From Clostridiaceae bacterium (lineage in GTDB: Bacteria > Bacillota > Clostridia > TANB77 > CAG-508), in NCBI GenBank assembly GCA_021771025.1, contig JAETPW010000009.1, positions 1 to 64,000 on the forward strand: a stretch of DNA of 64,000 nucleotides, given 5' to 3'. Shown piece by piece: positions 1-8,832 of the stretch (the stretch's first letter is position 1; each line of letters begins with the position of its first letter). The notes beneath the pieces were generated by a model. The model was not told the origin of the DNA and did not search any database. It saw nothing but the letters and a program-made list of their open reading frames with translations. The position numbers and the translations under genes were made by a program.

Positions 1-1394
1 AACCCTACTAATAATCCTAAAACAAAAGCATGATAAAAGTTTTCGGCTGTATTTTTTCCGACATCCATATAGCTAAACATTTCCTCTACTAATACACGAA
101 ACTTTTTTTGAAATTCGTCTAGGTTTAGGTTTACTAAGTCTTTTAGGATTTCTCTTAAGGAATTTCCCGGTACTTTGTCGGAAAACCAATTGGTGACAAT
201 TTGAATAAATAGATATTTTATTTCAAGGTTTGGTAGCTTTACTTTGCATAGGTTTGTCATTTTGTCTTGTGATTTTTCGACTACTTTTAAGTAACCAGTT
301 CCTACCATTAAGCCCCAGATGTTGTCTTCTTTTTCTTCTATCCCGGTGATGATGGTTTCTAAGTTTACGGGTACTTGTATGGTTTCTCCTCTTAGTAATC
401 TTTCTATTTTTTCTTTTACGGTTACGCTATTTTTTAGGGTTAGTTTGATTAAGTCGTTGGAACTGGTATTTACCCAATAAGGTTTCAATTCTTTGTCTGC
501 CAAATAATTAATGATACTCCATGGATTATAAATTCCATCAGAATTTCCTATCGCATAACCATCATACCATTCTTTTATTTTTTCTTTTTTATCCTGTATA
601 TTAAAATCTTTTATTACCTGATCCATTTCTTCATTAGTTATTCCAAAATCTGTACTAAATTCATTATCTAATACAGTGTATACTTTAAAGTTATTTGCTC
701 CACTAAAGATACTTTCTTTGGCTACTCTGGATACCCCTGTGATTACTGTTTTTTCTAAATAAGGGTTGTCTTTAAATGTAGTTCCATAGAATGTTTTAAA
801 AAATTCTATCGCTTTCTCATAATATCCTTTTACATAGGAATTTTGCAATGGTACGTCATATTCATCTAATAATAACATGACTGTTTTTTGAAAATGTCGA
901 TATAAATATTCGATAAGTAGTTTTATACTCGTTTTTAATGTGTTTTCATCTTCTTTACACCATAATATTTCTTTCATTTTTTCTTTTTCAAAATCGTATA
1001 GTTTATCGCTTTCTAGTAAATACATATGTTGTTTATACACATCTAATACTGCTGTTTTCATGGCTAGTAACATATTTTCATAAGTACCATCGCTTACATC
1101 TTTTAACGTCATATAAATACATGGGTAACTTGCCATTTGAGATGTATACTTTTCGGATTGTTCCATGATTTTTAATCCTTTAAACAATTCTTTACTATCT
1201 TTGCCATCAATATCAAAGTAATATTTTAACATACTCATGTTTAAGGTTTTTCCGAATCTTCTTGGACGAGTAACTAATACTACTCTACTCTCGTTGTCTA
1301 TCATGTGTTTGATGTACATCGTTTTATCAATATAATAATTTTCTCTCATTCTTAGTGATTTGAAGTCACTTTCACCTATTCCTATTCCTCCCAT
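1..1394 (-). CDS. AAA-ATPase-like / PDDEXK nuclease family protein (partial, 3' end off window)
   Basis: I translated this from the minus strand; the frame stays open from the ATG to the window edge (about 464 codons), so the C-terminus is missing. It begins MGGIGIGESDFKSLR, with a Walker A-like RPRRFGKT at residues 43-50 and a Walker B-like LLLDEYD at about 174-180. This matches the AAA-ATPase_like family that usually ends in a PD-(D/E)XK nuclease-like domain (DUF1703 type). Members are abundant, often multicopy, in gut Clostridia and Bacteroidetes, and their biological role is not settled; defence and mobile-element links are only suggested. The start is fixed by AAGGAGG seven bases upstream of the ATG. 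It is divergent from the HD-domain gene. Family call is fairly sure, function is not. Confidence 0.8.
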   Translation of the reverse strand, partial: MGGIGIGESDFKSLRMRENYYIDKTMYIKHMIDNESRVVLVTRPRRFGKTLNMSMLKYYFDIDGKDSKELFKGLKIMEQSEKYTSQMASYPCIYMTLKDVSDGTYENMLLAMKTAVLDVYKQHMYLLESDKLYDFEKEKMKEILWCKEDENTLKTSIKLLIEYLYRHFQKTVMLLLDEYDVPLQNSYVKGYYEKAIEFFKTFYGTTFKDNPYLEKTVITGVSRVAKESIFSGANNFKVYTVLDNEFSTDFGITNEEMDQVIKDFNIQDKKEKIKEWYDGYAIGNSDGIYNPWSIINYLADKELKPYWVNTSSNDLIKLTLKNSVTVKEKIERLLRGETIQVPVNLETIITGIEEKEDNIWGLMVGTGYLKVVEKSQDKMTNLCKVKLPNLEIKYLFIQIVTNWFSDKVPGNSLREILKDLVNLNLDEFQKKFRVLVEEMFSYMDVGKNTAENFYHAFVLGLLVG

Positions 1395-1425
1395 AATTAC
1401 CTCCTTCTCTTTTACCATTAAGGTT

Positions 1426-1454
1426 ATTTTACTATATTATTCCTCATTTAGCAA
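1426..1454 (-). promoter_or_regulatory. sigma-A type promoter for the AAA-ATPase gene
   Basis: On the minus strand TTGCTA and TAAAAT are separated by 17 bases, about 30 bases upstream of the ATPase start codon. Back to back with the promoter of the divergent HD-domain gene. Confidence 0.6.
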
Positions 1455-1472
1455 TAAAAAATACAAATTCCG

Positions 1473-1501
1473 TTGATTATCCTCCCCATTTATGATAAAC
1501 T
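1473..1501 (+). promoter_or_regulatory. sigma-A type promoter for the HD-domain gene
   Basis: TTGATT-17-TAAACT on the plus strand, 27 bases upstream of the HD-domain gene start. Confidence 0.5.
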
Positions 1502-1527
1502 TTTAAAAAAATAAAGGACGGGTTAAC

Positions 1528-2586
1528 ATGAACTCTTATCGTAACCAATTAAATGAAATGAAAAAAGATTATTTTCGTGTATTGTCAGAAGATTTCCCTG
1601 AATTTTTGTGGGACTATATCAATACACCAGAAATGCAAAGAATTAATACCACAAGTACAGCCTGTGGTACAGATTACACAGAGCTCTTTCATCATAAATT
1701 TTTCTATTCTAATTTAGATCATAGCATCGGAGTTGCTTTAATTGTTTGGCATTTTACGCAGGATAAAAAGCAAACTTTAGCAGGTCTGTTTCACGATATT
1801 GCTACTCCTGTATTTAAACATTGCATTGATTTTTTGAACCATGATTATGAAAAACAAGAATCTACCGAGGAACTAACGACAAAAATGATCAGTGAGTCAA
1901 AGGAAATAAGTCAGTTACTTAAGCGTGATCATATTAGCATAGAAGAAATCCATGATTATCATCAATATCCCATTGCTGATAACGATACTCCAAAACTTTC
2001 AGCAGATCGTTTGGAATATACGTTTTCTAATGGTTTGTTTTTTGATTCTGAAGAAATTTGGGAAATAGACCAAATTCGTTATTTTTACGAGCGATTAACC
2101 GTTCTGAAAAATGAAGATGGTATTGATGAAATTGGCTTTACCGATCCTAAAGTAGCTGAAGAATTTATTCATTATGCCAAAGATATATGGCCTTTCTGGG
2201 TAAGCAATAAAGATAAAATTACCATGCAATTTATTGCTGATGTAGTGAAAAAAATGGCAGAAAAAAAGCTGATTTGTAAACATGATTTGTATACATTGTC
2301 AGAAGCCCAAATCATTCACCAAATTGAATCTTGCCCTGATACGCACCTTACTGAAGCTTTTAGAAAATTTAGAAATACCAAGCAAATTCAGGAAACTAAG
2401 TATCCTATTCCTGACAAATATTGTATTAACTTAAACGTAAAAAAACGATACGTTATTCCTTTAGTTTATCACAAGGGAATCCGCCAAAGAATTGATCAAA
2501 TTTCTAGCACAGCCAAAGAAGACATTGAAAACTATTTGGCTGATAATCAAGCTCCTTATGTATCTTTTAATTTTGATTTTTCTTGA
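1528..2586 (+). CDS. HD-domain phosphohydrolase-like protein
   Basis: A 352-residue protein with the metal-binding pattern of the HD superfamily: H65 in NLDHSIG, H89-D90 in GLFHDIATP and D160 in SADRLEY. The order H...HD...D and the following SADRLEYTF segment resemble HD phosphohydrolases related to dNTP triphosphohydrolases, so a nucleotide or phosphate-monoester substrate is likely, but nothing in the sequence fixes it. There is no signal peptide or membrane segment, so it is expected to be cytoplasmic. The start is preceded by AAAGGA. It stands alone, with its own promoter and no operon partner. Catalytic fold fairly certain, substrate unknown. Confidence 0.75.
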   Translation: MNSYRNQLNEMKKDYFRVLSEDFPEFLWDYINTPEMQRINTTSTACGTDYTELFHHKFFYSNLDHSIGVALIVWHFTQDKKQTLAGLFHDIATPVFKHCIDFLNHDYEKQESTEELTTKMISESKEISQLLKRDHISIEEIHDYHQYPIADNDTPKLSADRLEYTFSNGLFFDSEEIWEIDQIRYFYERLTVLKNEDGIDEIGFTDPKVAEEFIHYAKDIWPFWVSNKDKITMQFIADVVKKMAEKKLICKHDLYTLSEAQIIHQIESCPDTHLTEAFRKFRNTKQIQETKYPIPDKYCINLNVKKRYVIPLVYHKGIRQRIDQISSTAKEDIENYLADNQAPYVSFNFDFS

Positions 2587-2678
2587 AATAAAAATTAGTC
2601 ATGTATATTAATTTGTTTTTTTGACAAAATAATACCATGAAGTTAACACGTATTTTTCACACAAATTTCACAAAAACA

Positions 2679-2707
2679 TTGTATAAACAATTGAAATATG
2701 ATATGAT
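2679..2707 (+). promoter_or_regulatory. putative promoter of lemA
   Basis: TTGTAT-17-TATGAT, about 35 bases upstream of the lemA start and in front of its AAAGGAGG site. The -35 is weak; an upstream TTGACA at 2621 has no good -10 at 17 bases. Confidence 0.45.
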
Positions 2708-2741
2708 TTAATGAATAGAATAAGAAAAAGGAGGACAAAAA

Positions 2742-3302
2742 ATGGCTATTTGGATATTATTAGGTATCATTGTTATACTTGTTATCGCTGTAATTGCTAT
2801 GTATAACGGTCTAGTTTCTAGTAGAATTCGCGTAGACAACGCTTGGAGCCAAATTGATGTACAACTACAAAGAAGGTTTGATCTTATCCCTAATTTTGTA
2901 GAAACCGTTAAAGGATATGCAAGTCATGAAAAAGAAACATTTGAAAAAATTACTAATTTAAGAACTTCATGGGCAAGTGCAAATACAGTAACGGAAAAAG
3001 CTAATTTAGATAATCAATTGTCAGATGCTTTAAAGACTATTATGGCAGTGTCAGAAAATTACCCTGATTTGAAAGCAAATCAAAACTTTTCTGAATTATC
3101 AGAAGAATTAAGAAATACAGAAAATAAAATTTCTTTTTCTCGCCAATTTTACAATGATACAGTAACTCGCTATAATGAGAAATTACAAGTATTTCCTTCA
3201 AACATCATTGCCGGAATGTTTAACTTTACACCACGTGATTTATTCAAAACAGAAAATGACGAAGTAAGAAAAAATGTAAAAGTAGACTTTGGAAACGAGT
3301 AA
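2742..3302 (+). CDS. lemA: LemA family membrane protein
   Basis: A 186-residue protein with one N-terminal membrane segment (residues about 2-20) followed by the conserved LemA core: residues 26-50 contain the family signature RVDNAWSQIDVQLQRR followed by DLIPN, and the end carries the FNFTPRDLF-type motif. LemA proteins are anchored by the N-terminal helix with a helical bundle outside; their role is not well defined. It is followed by the M48 protease htpX, the usual LemA-HtpX pairing in bacteria, which suggests a shared role in membrane protein quality control. Length and start are normal for the family, and AAGGAGG precedes the ATG. A hairpin lies between the two genes, so co-transcription is probably partial. 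Confidence 0.93.
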   Translation: MAIWILLGIIVILVIAVIAMYNGLVSSRIRVDNAWSQIDVQLQRRFDLIPNFVETVKGYASHEKETFEKITNLRTSWASANTVTEKANLDNQLSDALKTIMAVSENYPDLKANQNFSELSEELRNTENKISFSRQFYNDTVTRYNEKLQVFPSNIIAGMFNFTPRDLFKTENDEVRKNVKVDFGNE

Positions 3303-3312
3303 AATAAAGATT

Positions 3313-3348
3313 AGGAATGGAGGTTATACTTTCATTCCTTATTTTTTA
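3313..3348 (+). terminator. intrinsic terminator after lemA
   Basis: AGGAATG pairs with CATTCCT around a 13-base loop, followed by TTATTTTTTATT. It would attenuate read-through from lemA into htpX. Confidence 0.6.
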
Positions 3349-3439
3349 TTTGATTGGAATTTCTTTCTAACACAAAAGAGTTTTATTGAGAATAATTAAG
3401 TCTATTTATTTTCTTAAGTGAGAAAGGAGCTCATGATTT

Positions 3440-4342
3440 ATGTTTCAAAACAGTAAAAAAAATAAAATAGAATCGGGAGTAATTATTACCATCTTTTTAA
3501 TTGTGATTACCCTAATTGTTTATTATGTGTGTCATGCTTTACGTTTAGGGAATTTATCTATCATCATTGCGTTACTCTTTTCTATAGGAACCGCTTGGGG
3601 ATCTTATTATTATAGTGATAAAATTGTACTTGCTGCTAACCGCGCAAGACCTGCTACTAAGGAAGAAGATCAAAAATTGGTAAATATCCTAGATGCCCTA
3701 ATGGTAACCGCTAATCTGCCTAAAAAACCTGATTTATATGTAGTAGAAGATGCTCAACCCAATGCCTTTGCTACAGGAAGAAATCCAGAACATGCCGTTA
3801 TTTGTGTTACGACTGGTTTATTAGAAAAATTAGATTATTACGAATTGGAAGGTGTTATCGCTCATGAAATAAGCCATATCAAAAATTACGATATTTTACT
3901 TAGTGCAGTCGTTTCGGTTTTTGTTGGTTTTATTGTTATGTTATCAGACACCGTATCTCGCATACTATTCTGGGGAGGAATGGGCGACAGAGATAATGAT
4001 AGTAAAGGAAACGGAATTTTGATGATTATTGGATTGATTTTACTCATTCTATCTCCTATTTTCGGTTCTTTAATGCAATTAGCTTTATCGAGAAAAAGAG
4101 AATTTTTAGCAGATAGCACCGCTGTAGAATTAACCCGCAATCCTGATGGATTAATTTCTGCTTTATCTAAGTTGGAAAATGACCCAAATGAATTAGAAGT
4201 AGCCAATTCTGCTACAGCCAATATGTATATTGTTAATCCGTTTAAAAAAGAAGGAGAAAAAGGGAAAAAGAAAACATCAAGTATTTGGTCGACTCACCCA
4301 AGTACAGCTGATCGTATTGATGCACTAAGAAATATTCGTTAA
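3440..4342 (+). CDS. htpX: HtpX-like M48 zinc metalloprotease
   Basis: A 300-residue membrane protease. It has two N-terminal membrane spans (about 14-32 and 38-56), the zinc-binding HEISH at 142-146, two further hydrophobic spans (about 156-176 and 190-212) and a downstream REFLADSTA motif whose Glu should be the third zinc ligand. This is the full HtpX layout and normal length. HtpX degrades misfolded membrane proteins on the cytoplasmic side of the membrane. It sits directly after lemA, its common partner. AAAGGAG precedes the ATG. It converges on the tatD-acpS unit, with a large palindrome between them. Confidence 0.93.
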   Translation: MFQNSKKNKIESGVIITIFLIVITLIVYYVCHALRLGNLSIIIALLFSIGTAWGSYYYSDKIVLAANRARPATKEEDQKLVNILDALMVTANLPKKPDLYVVEDAQPNAFATGRNPEHAVICVTTGLLEKLDYYELEGVIAHEISHIKNYDILLSAVVSVFVGFIVMLSDTVSRILFWGGMGDRDNDSKGNGILMIIGLILLILSPIFGSLMQLALSRKREFLADSTAVELTRNPDGLISALSKLENDPNELEVANSATANMYIVNPFKKEGEKGKKKTSSIWSTHPSTADRIDALRNIR

Positions 4343-4367
4343 CAAAGAGAAATAGAAAATAGAAAAT

Positions 4368-4464
4368 AGGAAAAGGTAGGGAAAAGAGGGGACGCCCTTA
4401 ATTTCCCTAGTGAAAATTTCACTAGGGAAATTAAGGGCGTCCCCTCTTTTCCCTGCCTTTTCCT
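4368..4464. repeat. 97-nt near-perfect palindrome between convergent htpX and tatD
   Basis: The sequence pairs around a single central base at 4416 with one T/G mismatch over about 48 base pairs. It contains two inverted copies of a block with GGGAAATTAAGGGCGTCCCC, the same block type seen between 5705 and 5780. T-rich sequence follows on the plus strand. It lies between two convergent genes and should form a very stable hairpin, probably acting as a bidirectional terminator. It belongs to the GC-rich 3'-end repeat family of this window. Confidence 0.85.
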
Positions 4465-4497
4465 TACTTTTTCCTTACTTTTTCCTATTTTTGATTT

Positions 4498-5283
4498 TTA
4501 GTGAAGATGATACAATTTATTGGCATTTTGATAGGTTTGTTTTGCTACTTCTTCTAAAGAAATTTGTTTTACTTCTGCTATTTTTTGAGCTATATAGGGT
4601 ACATTGGCTGGTGTATTGCGTCTTCCTCTTACTGGCTCTGGCGCTAAGTATGGACTATCGGTTTCGATGAATAAATGATCTAATGGCACCATTTCAATAA
4701 TTTCATTTGCGTGTTTAGCATTTTTAAAGGTTATTGGCCCGGCAAACGAAATAAAAAAACCTAAAGCTAGTGCCTCACGAATGAGTTCTTGGTTTTGAGG
4801 GCAACAATGAAAAACTCCCTTTTGGTTTACTGGATTTTCTTGCAAAATTCGGATGGTATCTATCATTGCGTCTCTCGTATGAATGACAATTGGCAAAGAT
4901 AGAGCATTTGCTAGTTTAATTTGTTTTTCAAATGCTTTTTGTTGTAACTTTCTTCGTTTTTCATCTTTTTCCCAATAATAGTCTAGACCAATTTCTCCTA
5001 TGGCTATTACTTTTACATGGTTTTGCGCTAAATCTTGTATTTCTTCAAGCATTTTCCACAATTCCTCTTCTGATTGTGGAATATCGTTTGGTGAAATTCC
5101 ACAAGTTGAATAAATAAAATCGTACTCTCTAGCTAACTGAATTGATTTTTTGGAACTAGCTAAACTATATCCTGCTGAAATAACTCTAGTTACTTGTGCT
5201 TCACAAATTTGGCAGATAACTTCTGGTAAATCTTGCGTAAATTTTTCATCATTCAAATGGGCGTGACTATCAAAAAATTCCAT
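4498..5283 (-). CDS. tatD: TatD family metal-dependent hydrolase / DNase
   Basis: The protein starts MEFFDSHAHLND and carries the TatD metal-site motifs in order: DSHAHL at the N-terminus, EIGLDYY, VIHTRDA, FHCC and ETDSPYLAP. This family forms a TIM-barrel with divalent metals and acts as a 3'-5' exonuclease or related hydrolase in the cytoplasm. The reading frame extends upstream to 5334, but the family normally begins at the segment before FDSHAH; I chose the ATG at 5283. An ATG at 5295 would overlap the acpS stop and add four residues, and cannot be excluded because the AGAAGGG site sits between ideal positions for the two. It follows acpS directly, so the pair is translated from one message. 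Confidence 0.9.
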   Translation of the reverse strand: MEFFDSHAHLNDEKFTQDLPEVICQICEAQVTRVISAGYSLASSKKSIQLAREYDFIYSTCGISPNDIPQSEEELWKMLEEIQDLAQNHVKVIAIGEIGLDYYWEKDEKRRKLQQKAFEKQIKLANALSLPIVIHTRDAMIDTIRILQENPVNQKGVFHCCPQNQELIREALALGFFISFAGPITFKNAKHANEIIEMVPLDHLFIETDSPYLAPEPVRGRRNTPANVPYIAQKIAEVKQISLEEVAKQTYQNANKLYHLH

Positions 5284-5284
5284 C

Positions 5285-5686
5285 TTAACTTTCATTCCCT
5301 TCTCGCCATAATACAACCACATTGGCTGTAGCATACTGATTGCAATGAGATAAACTAATGTCTATATTTTCTATGTATTGTTTTAACTGTTCTTGAATGA
5401 TCTGTGCTAAAACAATGCTTGGCCTTCCTTGCCCATCTTTTGTTACTTCGATGTCTTTCCAGCCAAAGGAAAAGCGAAGTGGTAAAAGAGAAGAAATGGC
5501 TTTAAAGGTTGCTTCTTTGGCAGCAAAACGAGCAGCATAATGTTGGTATTTTTGCTTTTTTCTAGATTCGCAATACTCTATCTCATCTGAAGAGTAAATT
5601 CGCTTTAAAAAAGCTTCTCCTAATTCTTCAATGCTTTCCCTAATACGGTATATCTCTATTATATCTGTACCACAAGTTACTTTCAT
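5285..5686 (-). CDS. acpS: Holo-[acyl-carrier-protein] synthase
   Basis: A 133-residue protein of normal AcpS length. It has the N-terminal CGTDIIEI motif with the Mg-binding Asp8 and the signature RFAAKEATFKAI with Glu58. AcpS moves 4'-phosphopantetheine from CoA to a serine of acyl carrier protein, activating it for fatty-acid synthesis. The start ATG is preceded by AGGAGGGGAAGA. It is the first gene of a two-gene unit with tatD and begins about 20 bases after a GC-rich repeat that separates it from the upstream gene. Confidence 0.95.
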   Translation of the reverse strand: MKVTCGTDIIEIYRIRESIEELGEAFLKRIYSSDEIEYCESRKKQKYQHYAARFAAKEATFKAISSLLPLRFSFGWKDIEVTKDGQGRPSIVLAQIIQEQLKQYIENIDISLSHCNQYATANVVVLWREGNES

Positions 5687-5704
5687 CTTCTTCCCCTCCT
5701 TAAT

Positions 5705-5780
5705 ATAGGGATAGGGAAATTTTTAATAGGGAAGAAAAGGGCGTCCCCTTAATTTCCCTACCTTACCCGTCCCCTATCCT
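5705..5780 (-). repeat. GC-rich 3'-end repeat after the tail-anchored protein gene
   Basis: Contains GGGCGTCCCCTTAATTTCCC and ACCCGTCCCC blocks. Read on the minus strand it starts at the stop codon of the upstream gene with GGATAGGGGACGGGTAAGG. It shares blocks with the 4368-4464 palindrome and with the other repeats of this family. Confidence 0.75.
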
Positions 5781-6994
5781 TATAAATAAATTGCTAGATT
5801 AACGATTAAGGCAATGACTAAAACGATGGTCAAAACCAGTAGTGCTTTTGTGTTTTTTTGGATGTTTGATTCTTTGTATAATACATCATATTGATTTTTC
5901 ATTTCTAAATATAAACGATCTAAATTCATTGTTTGACAGAATAGATGATTCAAACAAGAACCCACTTCTTCTTCGGTTACTTCTTCGATCCATAGTGTTT
6001 TGGTGAATTCAATAAATTGTTTTCTTGTTTTGGGTAAACGAGCCCCTTTTCGAAATTCTTGTTCGATCTTTTTTAAAAATAATTTTTTATATACATTGAT
6101 TAGATAGGTATAGAAATATTCGTTTTCAAATTGGTCTGGTAAAAGAGTGTAATTATTCATATCGGCATCTGATGCAAATAAGGTGACTCCTTGTTTGGCT
6201 ATTCCAAATTTGGCATAGGTCCATTTGGAAAAGGTTACTGCTTCTTCTTGCCCATAGTTTATGTGGTTATCTACTGGCAGAAAGTTGGCAAATTTGGTAA
6301 ATTGAGATTCTATATTTTCAAATTCTTTTTGCTCATTCCACGAACGTTGATCTATACATACGTATGAATAGGTTAAAAATCGCTGGGTATCGATATTTAA
6401 TTTCATGGTTTCAGCTGATGATCCTGTTATGGTTTGGACAAAGTCCCTTAATTCTTCCATATTTTCGAATCGGTCAGTTTGCAAATGAATATTGTCATTG
6501 TTTCCAAATTGAGCAAAGTCTTGAGGTATCATACGAAATTTGTAGTTGAAGTTAAGTACGTCTGAAAAGGAATCACTTCCTTCGATATGGGTCTTCATGA
6601 CGAGAAAACAAATTCCGGTTCGAAAACAGATAATTTCTATTTGGCTGAGCCTGAAAAAGATTCCCTTTTCTTCTGTTTTTCCTTGTATATCTTGCTTAAG
6701 GTTATAGGTAAAAATGGTACAAGGATTTTTGCTTAAGATAGCTGCTTTCGTTTCGTCTGGTAGTTCTTCTAACTTTTTTGCTTTTGCTAGAGAAAGACCA
6801 AAACTAGAGAATAAAAATTCACTAGTTTTGGGCAAAAAATATTGGTATAAACGTAAATCTTTTTCTTTAGAAAATAGTTTTAAACTAATTTGTTTGTCTT
6901 TTAACAAACTTAACAGATAACGTTGATATTTTTCTTCTTTTATCACAAAAGGATAAATAAAATACGTATATTGGTATTTTGTCTTTAGTTCCAT
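5780..6994 (-). CDS. Uncharacterised protein with C-terminal membrane anchor
   Basis: I do not recognise the family. The protein (404 residues from the chosen start) begins MELKTKYQYTYFIYPF, is mostly soluble with mixed charge, and ends in one hydrophobic segment (about 20 residues, ALLVLTIVLVIALIVNL) right at the C-terminus, so it is probably tail-anchored with the bulk in the cytoplasm. The layout is superficially like CorA-type proteins, but there is only one span and no GMN motif. The frame is open to 7054, but GGAGAG lies five bases before the ATG at 6994, which also clears the upstream stop codon by 11 bases. It follows the WG-repeat gene in one operon, suggesting a joint envelope-related role. 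Confidence 0.7.
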   Translation of the reverse strand: MELKTKYQYTYFIYPFVIKEEKYQRYLLSLLKDKQISLKLFSKEKDLRLYQYFLPKTSEFLFSSFGLSLAKAKKLEELPDETKAAILSKNPCTIFTYNLKQDIQGKTEEKGIFFRLSQIEIICFRTGICFLVMKTHIEGSDSFSDVLNFNYKFRMIPQDFAQFGNNDNIHLQTDRFENMEELRDFVQTITGSSAETMKLNIDTQRFLTYSYVCIDQRSWNEQKEFENIESQFTKFANFLPVDNHINYGQEEAVTFSKWTYAKFGIAKQGVTLFASDADMNNYTLLPDQFENEYFYTYLINVYKKLFLKKIEQEFRKGARLPKTRKQFIEFTKTLWIEEVTEEEVGSCLNHLFCQTMNLDRLYLEMKNQYDVLYKESNIQKNTKALLVLTIVLVIALIVNLAIYL

Positions 6995-7005
6995 AATTCT
7001 CTCCT

Positions 7006-8529
7006 CTATTCTTGCGTGTAATAATTCATATTCATATCCATTCCTAAATGCCATCTACCAATAAAGTCTACTGATAGGTATTCATCTAATGAATATGTTG
7101 GTTCTTGAACTACATTTCCTTTACTATCGATGCTTCCCCATTTTCCGTCTTTTTTGATTCCAGCATAACCGTAAGCATTTTGTTCAGTGGCATCATCGTA
7201 AATGTGCTCTATTACTGTTTTTCCGTTTTTGTCAACAAACCCAAATTTCCCGTCCTTTTTTTGCAAGTATAAGGTATTGTTTGGTAGGATTTCAGTATCT
7301 TTCTTTTCCTCAAATTGGAAGTTGTAATATTTAGTTCCGTCGCCAATTATCATTTTTAGGTATCCTTTTTCGATATTGAATTCTAATAACATTCCTTTTA
7401 CTTTTTCTTCAAAGTCACGGTTATAGATGGTAGATTCAAACTGTTCATTTTCGGCTACATAAATGTCTGCTTTATCTTGATACGTAATAGATTGATACGT
7501 AAATGGAATTTTTTCCGTTTGGGTTAAATCGATAACTCCGTATTTTCCGTCTTTTTTGGCAATAACTGTTCCTGTTTTTGCTGGTTTAATGTCTTCATAT
7601 TGAGCTGGAATGATGACCTCTCCGGTTACTTTCATTACCCCATATTTTCCGCCTTTGGTAAAGATAATTGCATTTTCTTGTGATGTTAAAATGGCTGTTA
7701 TGGTATCAAAACCAGTTGTTAATACGTCGGTTCCATCTTTTTTGATTAGTTTCTGCTTTCCTCCTTGAGTAACTACATAATAATCGTTTCCATATACTTT
7801 CTCAATTCCATCGTATTTTATTTCTACTACTTGTTTTGCAGAGTAGTCAACGATTCCCTGTTTTTCATTATCAGCTTTAACGATATAGCCTGATTTATTA
7901 TCTTTTCCTAAATTGGTGATGGATAAATACGTAGGGGCCAAAATCACTTTACCTTCTCCATCAACAATTCCATAATGATTATCTTTTTTTACTAAGTAAG
8001 CATTTTTTATTCCGGAAACAGCAGTAAGTTCGTCATAGTCTGGTGCAACAACTTCTTTCCCAGAAAGGTTAATCATTCCATATTTTCCCTCTTTTTGCAC
8101 TTTTAGTACATTGTCTTCATACCACAATGTGTTTGCCTCATCTTTGTTTTGAATGGCTTCTATTTGGTCATATTGTTCAAAGAGCTGTTCACTTTTACTG
8201 TTTAATGCTTTGGTTTTATATTCTCCTGTTTCATAATTTACATCATATGTACATAAAAATACGTCTGCTTTTGGATTAGGTACAACTACCATCTCTTGAT
8301 ACGATGGATCAATCACAAAATTGCCATTGGCATCGATGACTCCCCATTTATTTTCATGGTAGGCAGCAAAATAACTTTGGCTACTGATTTTTCCTTTATC
8401 GTCTCCTTTGGTTAAAACTCCTTTGATGATAAAAACAAACATAATAATAACGGCAATAGCAATGATGACAGCAAATACCTTTTTTACATTTAACTTTGGT
8501 TCTGCGTCAAATCTTCTTCCTCTACTCAT
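7006..8529 (-). CDS. WG-repeat protein with N-terminal membrane anchor
   Basis: A 507-residue protein. Residues about 17-38 form one membrane span after a short basic N-terminus (MSRGRRF). The rest is about nine WG-type repeats of 40-50 residues with the pattern K[WY]G-[VI]-D-x-G-...-P-x-Y, for example KWGVIDANG, KYGMINLSG, HYGIVDGEG, KYGVMKVTG, KFGFVDKNG and KWGSIDSKG. WG repeats build beta-rich, probably propeller-like, extracytoplasmic domains used for binding; no enzymatic motif is seen. AGGAGG precedes the ATG by eight bases. The gene heads a two-gene unit with the tail-anchored protein. Confidence 0.88.
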   Translation of the reverse strand: MSRGRRFDAEPKLNVKKVFAVIIAIAVIIMFVFIIKGVLTKGDDKGKISSQSYFAAYHENKWGVIDANGNFVIDPSYQEMVVVPNPKADVFLCTYDVNYETGEYKTKALNSKSEQLFEQYDQIEAIQNKDEANTLWYEDNVLKVQKEGKYGMINLSGKEVVAPDYDELTAVSGIKNAYLVKKDNHYGIVDGEGKVILAPTYLSITNLGKDNKSGYIVKADNEKQGIVDYSAKQVVEIKYDGIEKVYGNDYYVVTQGGKQKLIKKDGTDVLTTGFDTITAILTSQENAIIFTKGGKYGVMKVTGEVIIPAQYEDIKPAKTGTVIAKKDGKYGVIDLTQTEKIPFTYQSITYQDKADIYVAENEQFESTIYNRDFEEKVKGMLLEFNIEKGYLKMIIGDGTKYYNFQFEEKKDTEILPNNTLYLQKKDGKFGFVDKNGKTVIEHIYDDATEQNAYGYAGIKKDGKWGSIDSKGNVVQEPTYSLDEYLSVDFIGRWHLGMDMNMNYYTQE

Positions 8530-8553
8530 AAAGTGTCCTCCTATTTCGGGTAT

Positions 8554-8582
8554 ACTATATCATAAAATTAGGAAAATAGCAA
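8554..8582 (-). promoter_or_regulatory. sigma-A type promoter of the WG-repeat operon
   Basis: TTGCTA-17-TATAGT on the minus strand, about 25 bases before the start codon. A 13-base palindrome (TCAATC-T-GATTGA, near 8594-8606) lies just upstream of the -35 and could be an operator. Confidence 0.6.
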
Positions 8583-8605
8583 GTAAGAACGATCAATCTG
8601 ATTGA

Positions 8606-8832
8606 TTATGGATAACAGATTGTTACTATCTTAGCTTGCTGAAAAAATTAGCCGTGTAAAAAGGGAAGTCTAGCTAATGGTAATCCTTACATAGAAGCAA
8701 ACACCCACATTGAAACAAACCTCCACCTTAAAATAATCATTCATCATTGAGCGACAAAAACAAAAATATCCAACCAGAAACGTCCTATGAGAAAATGTCC
8801 CATATATACCCGTCCCTAATTGGACATTTATA
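8606..8832. other. intergenic stretch between spoIIE and the WG-repeat operon
   Basis: No credible gene. It holds the upstream side of the WG promoter and, at its right end, a GC-rich 3'-end repeat. I see no spoIIE terminator other than that repeat. Confidence 0.5.
8770..8826 (-). repeat. GGACG-type 3'-end repeat after spoIIE
   Basis: Blocks CCAACCAGAAACGTCC, ATGTCCCAT and CCCGTCCCTAATTGGACA. On the minus strand it begins within ten bases of the spoIIE stop codon. Same family as the repeats at 55619 and 24518. Confidence 0.65.

Noticed and set aside
938..1168. Small plus-strand frame opposite the AAA-ATPase gene.
   Set aside because: Shadow of the open minus-strand frame that carries Walker motifs.
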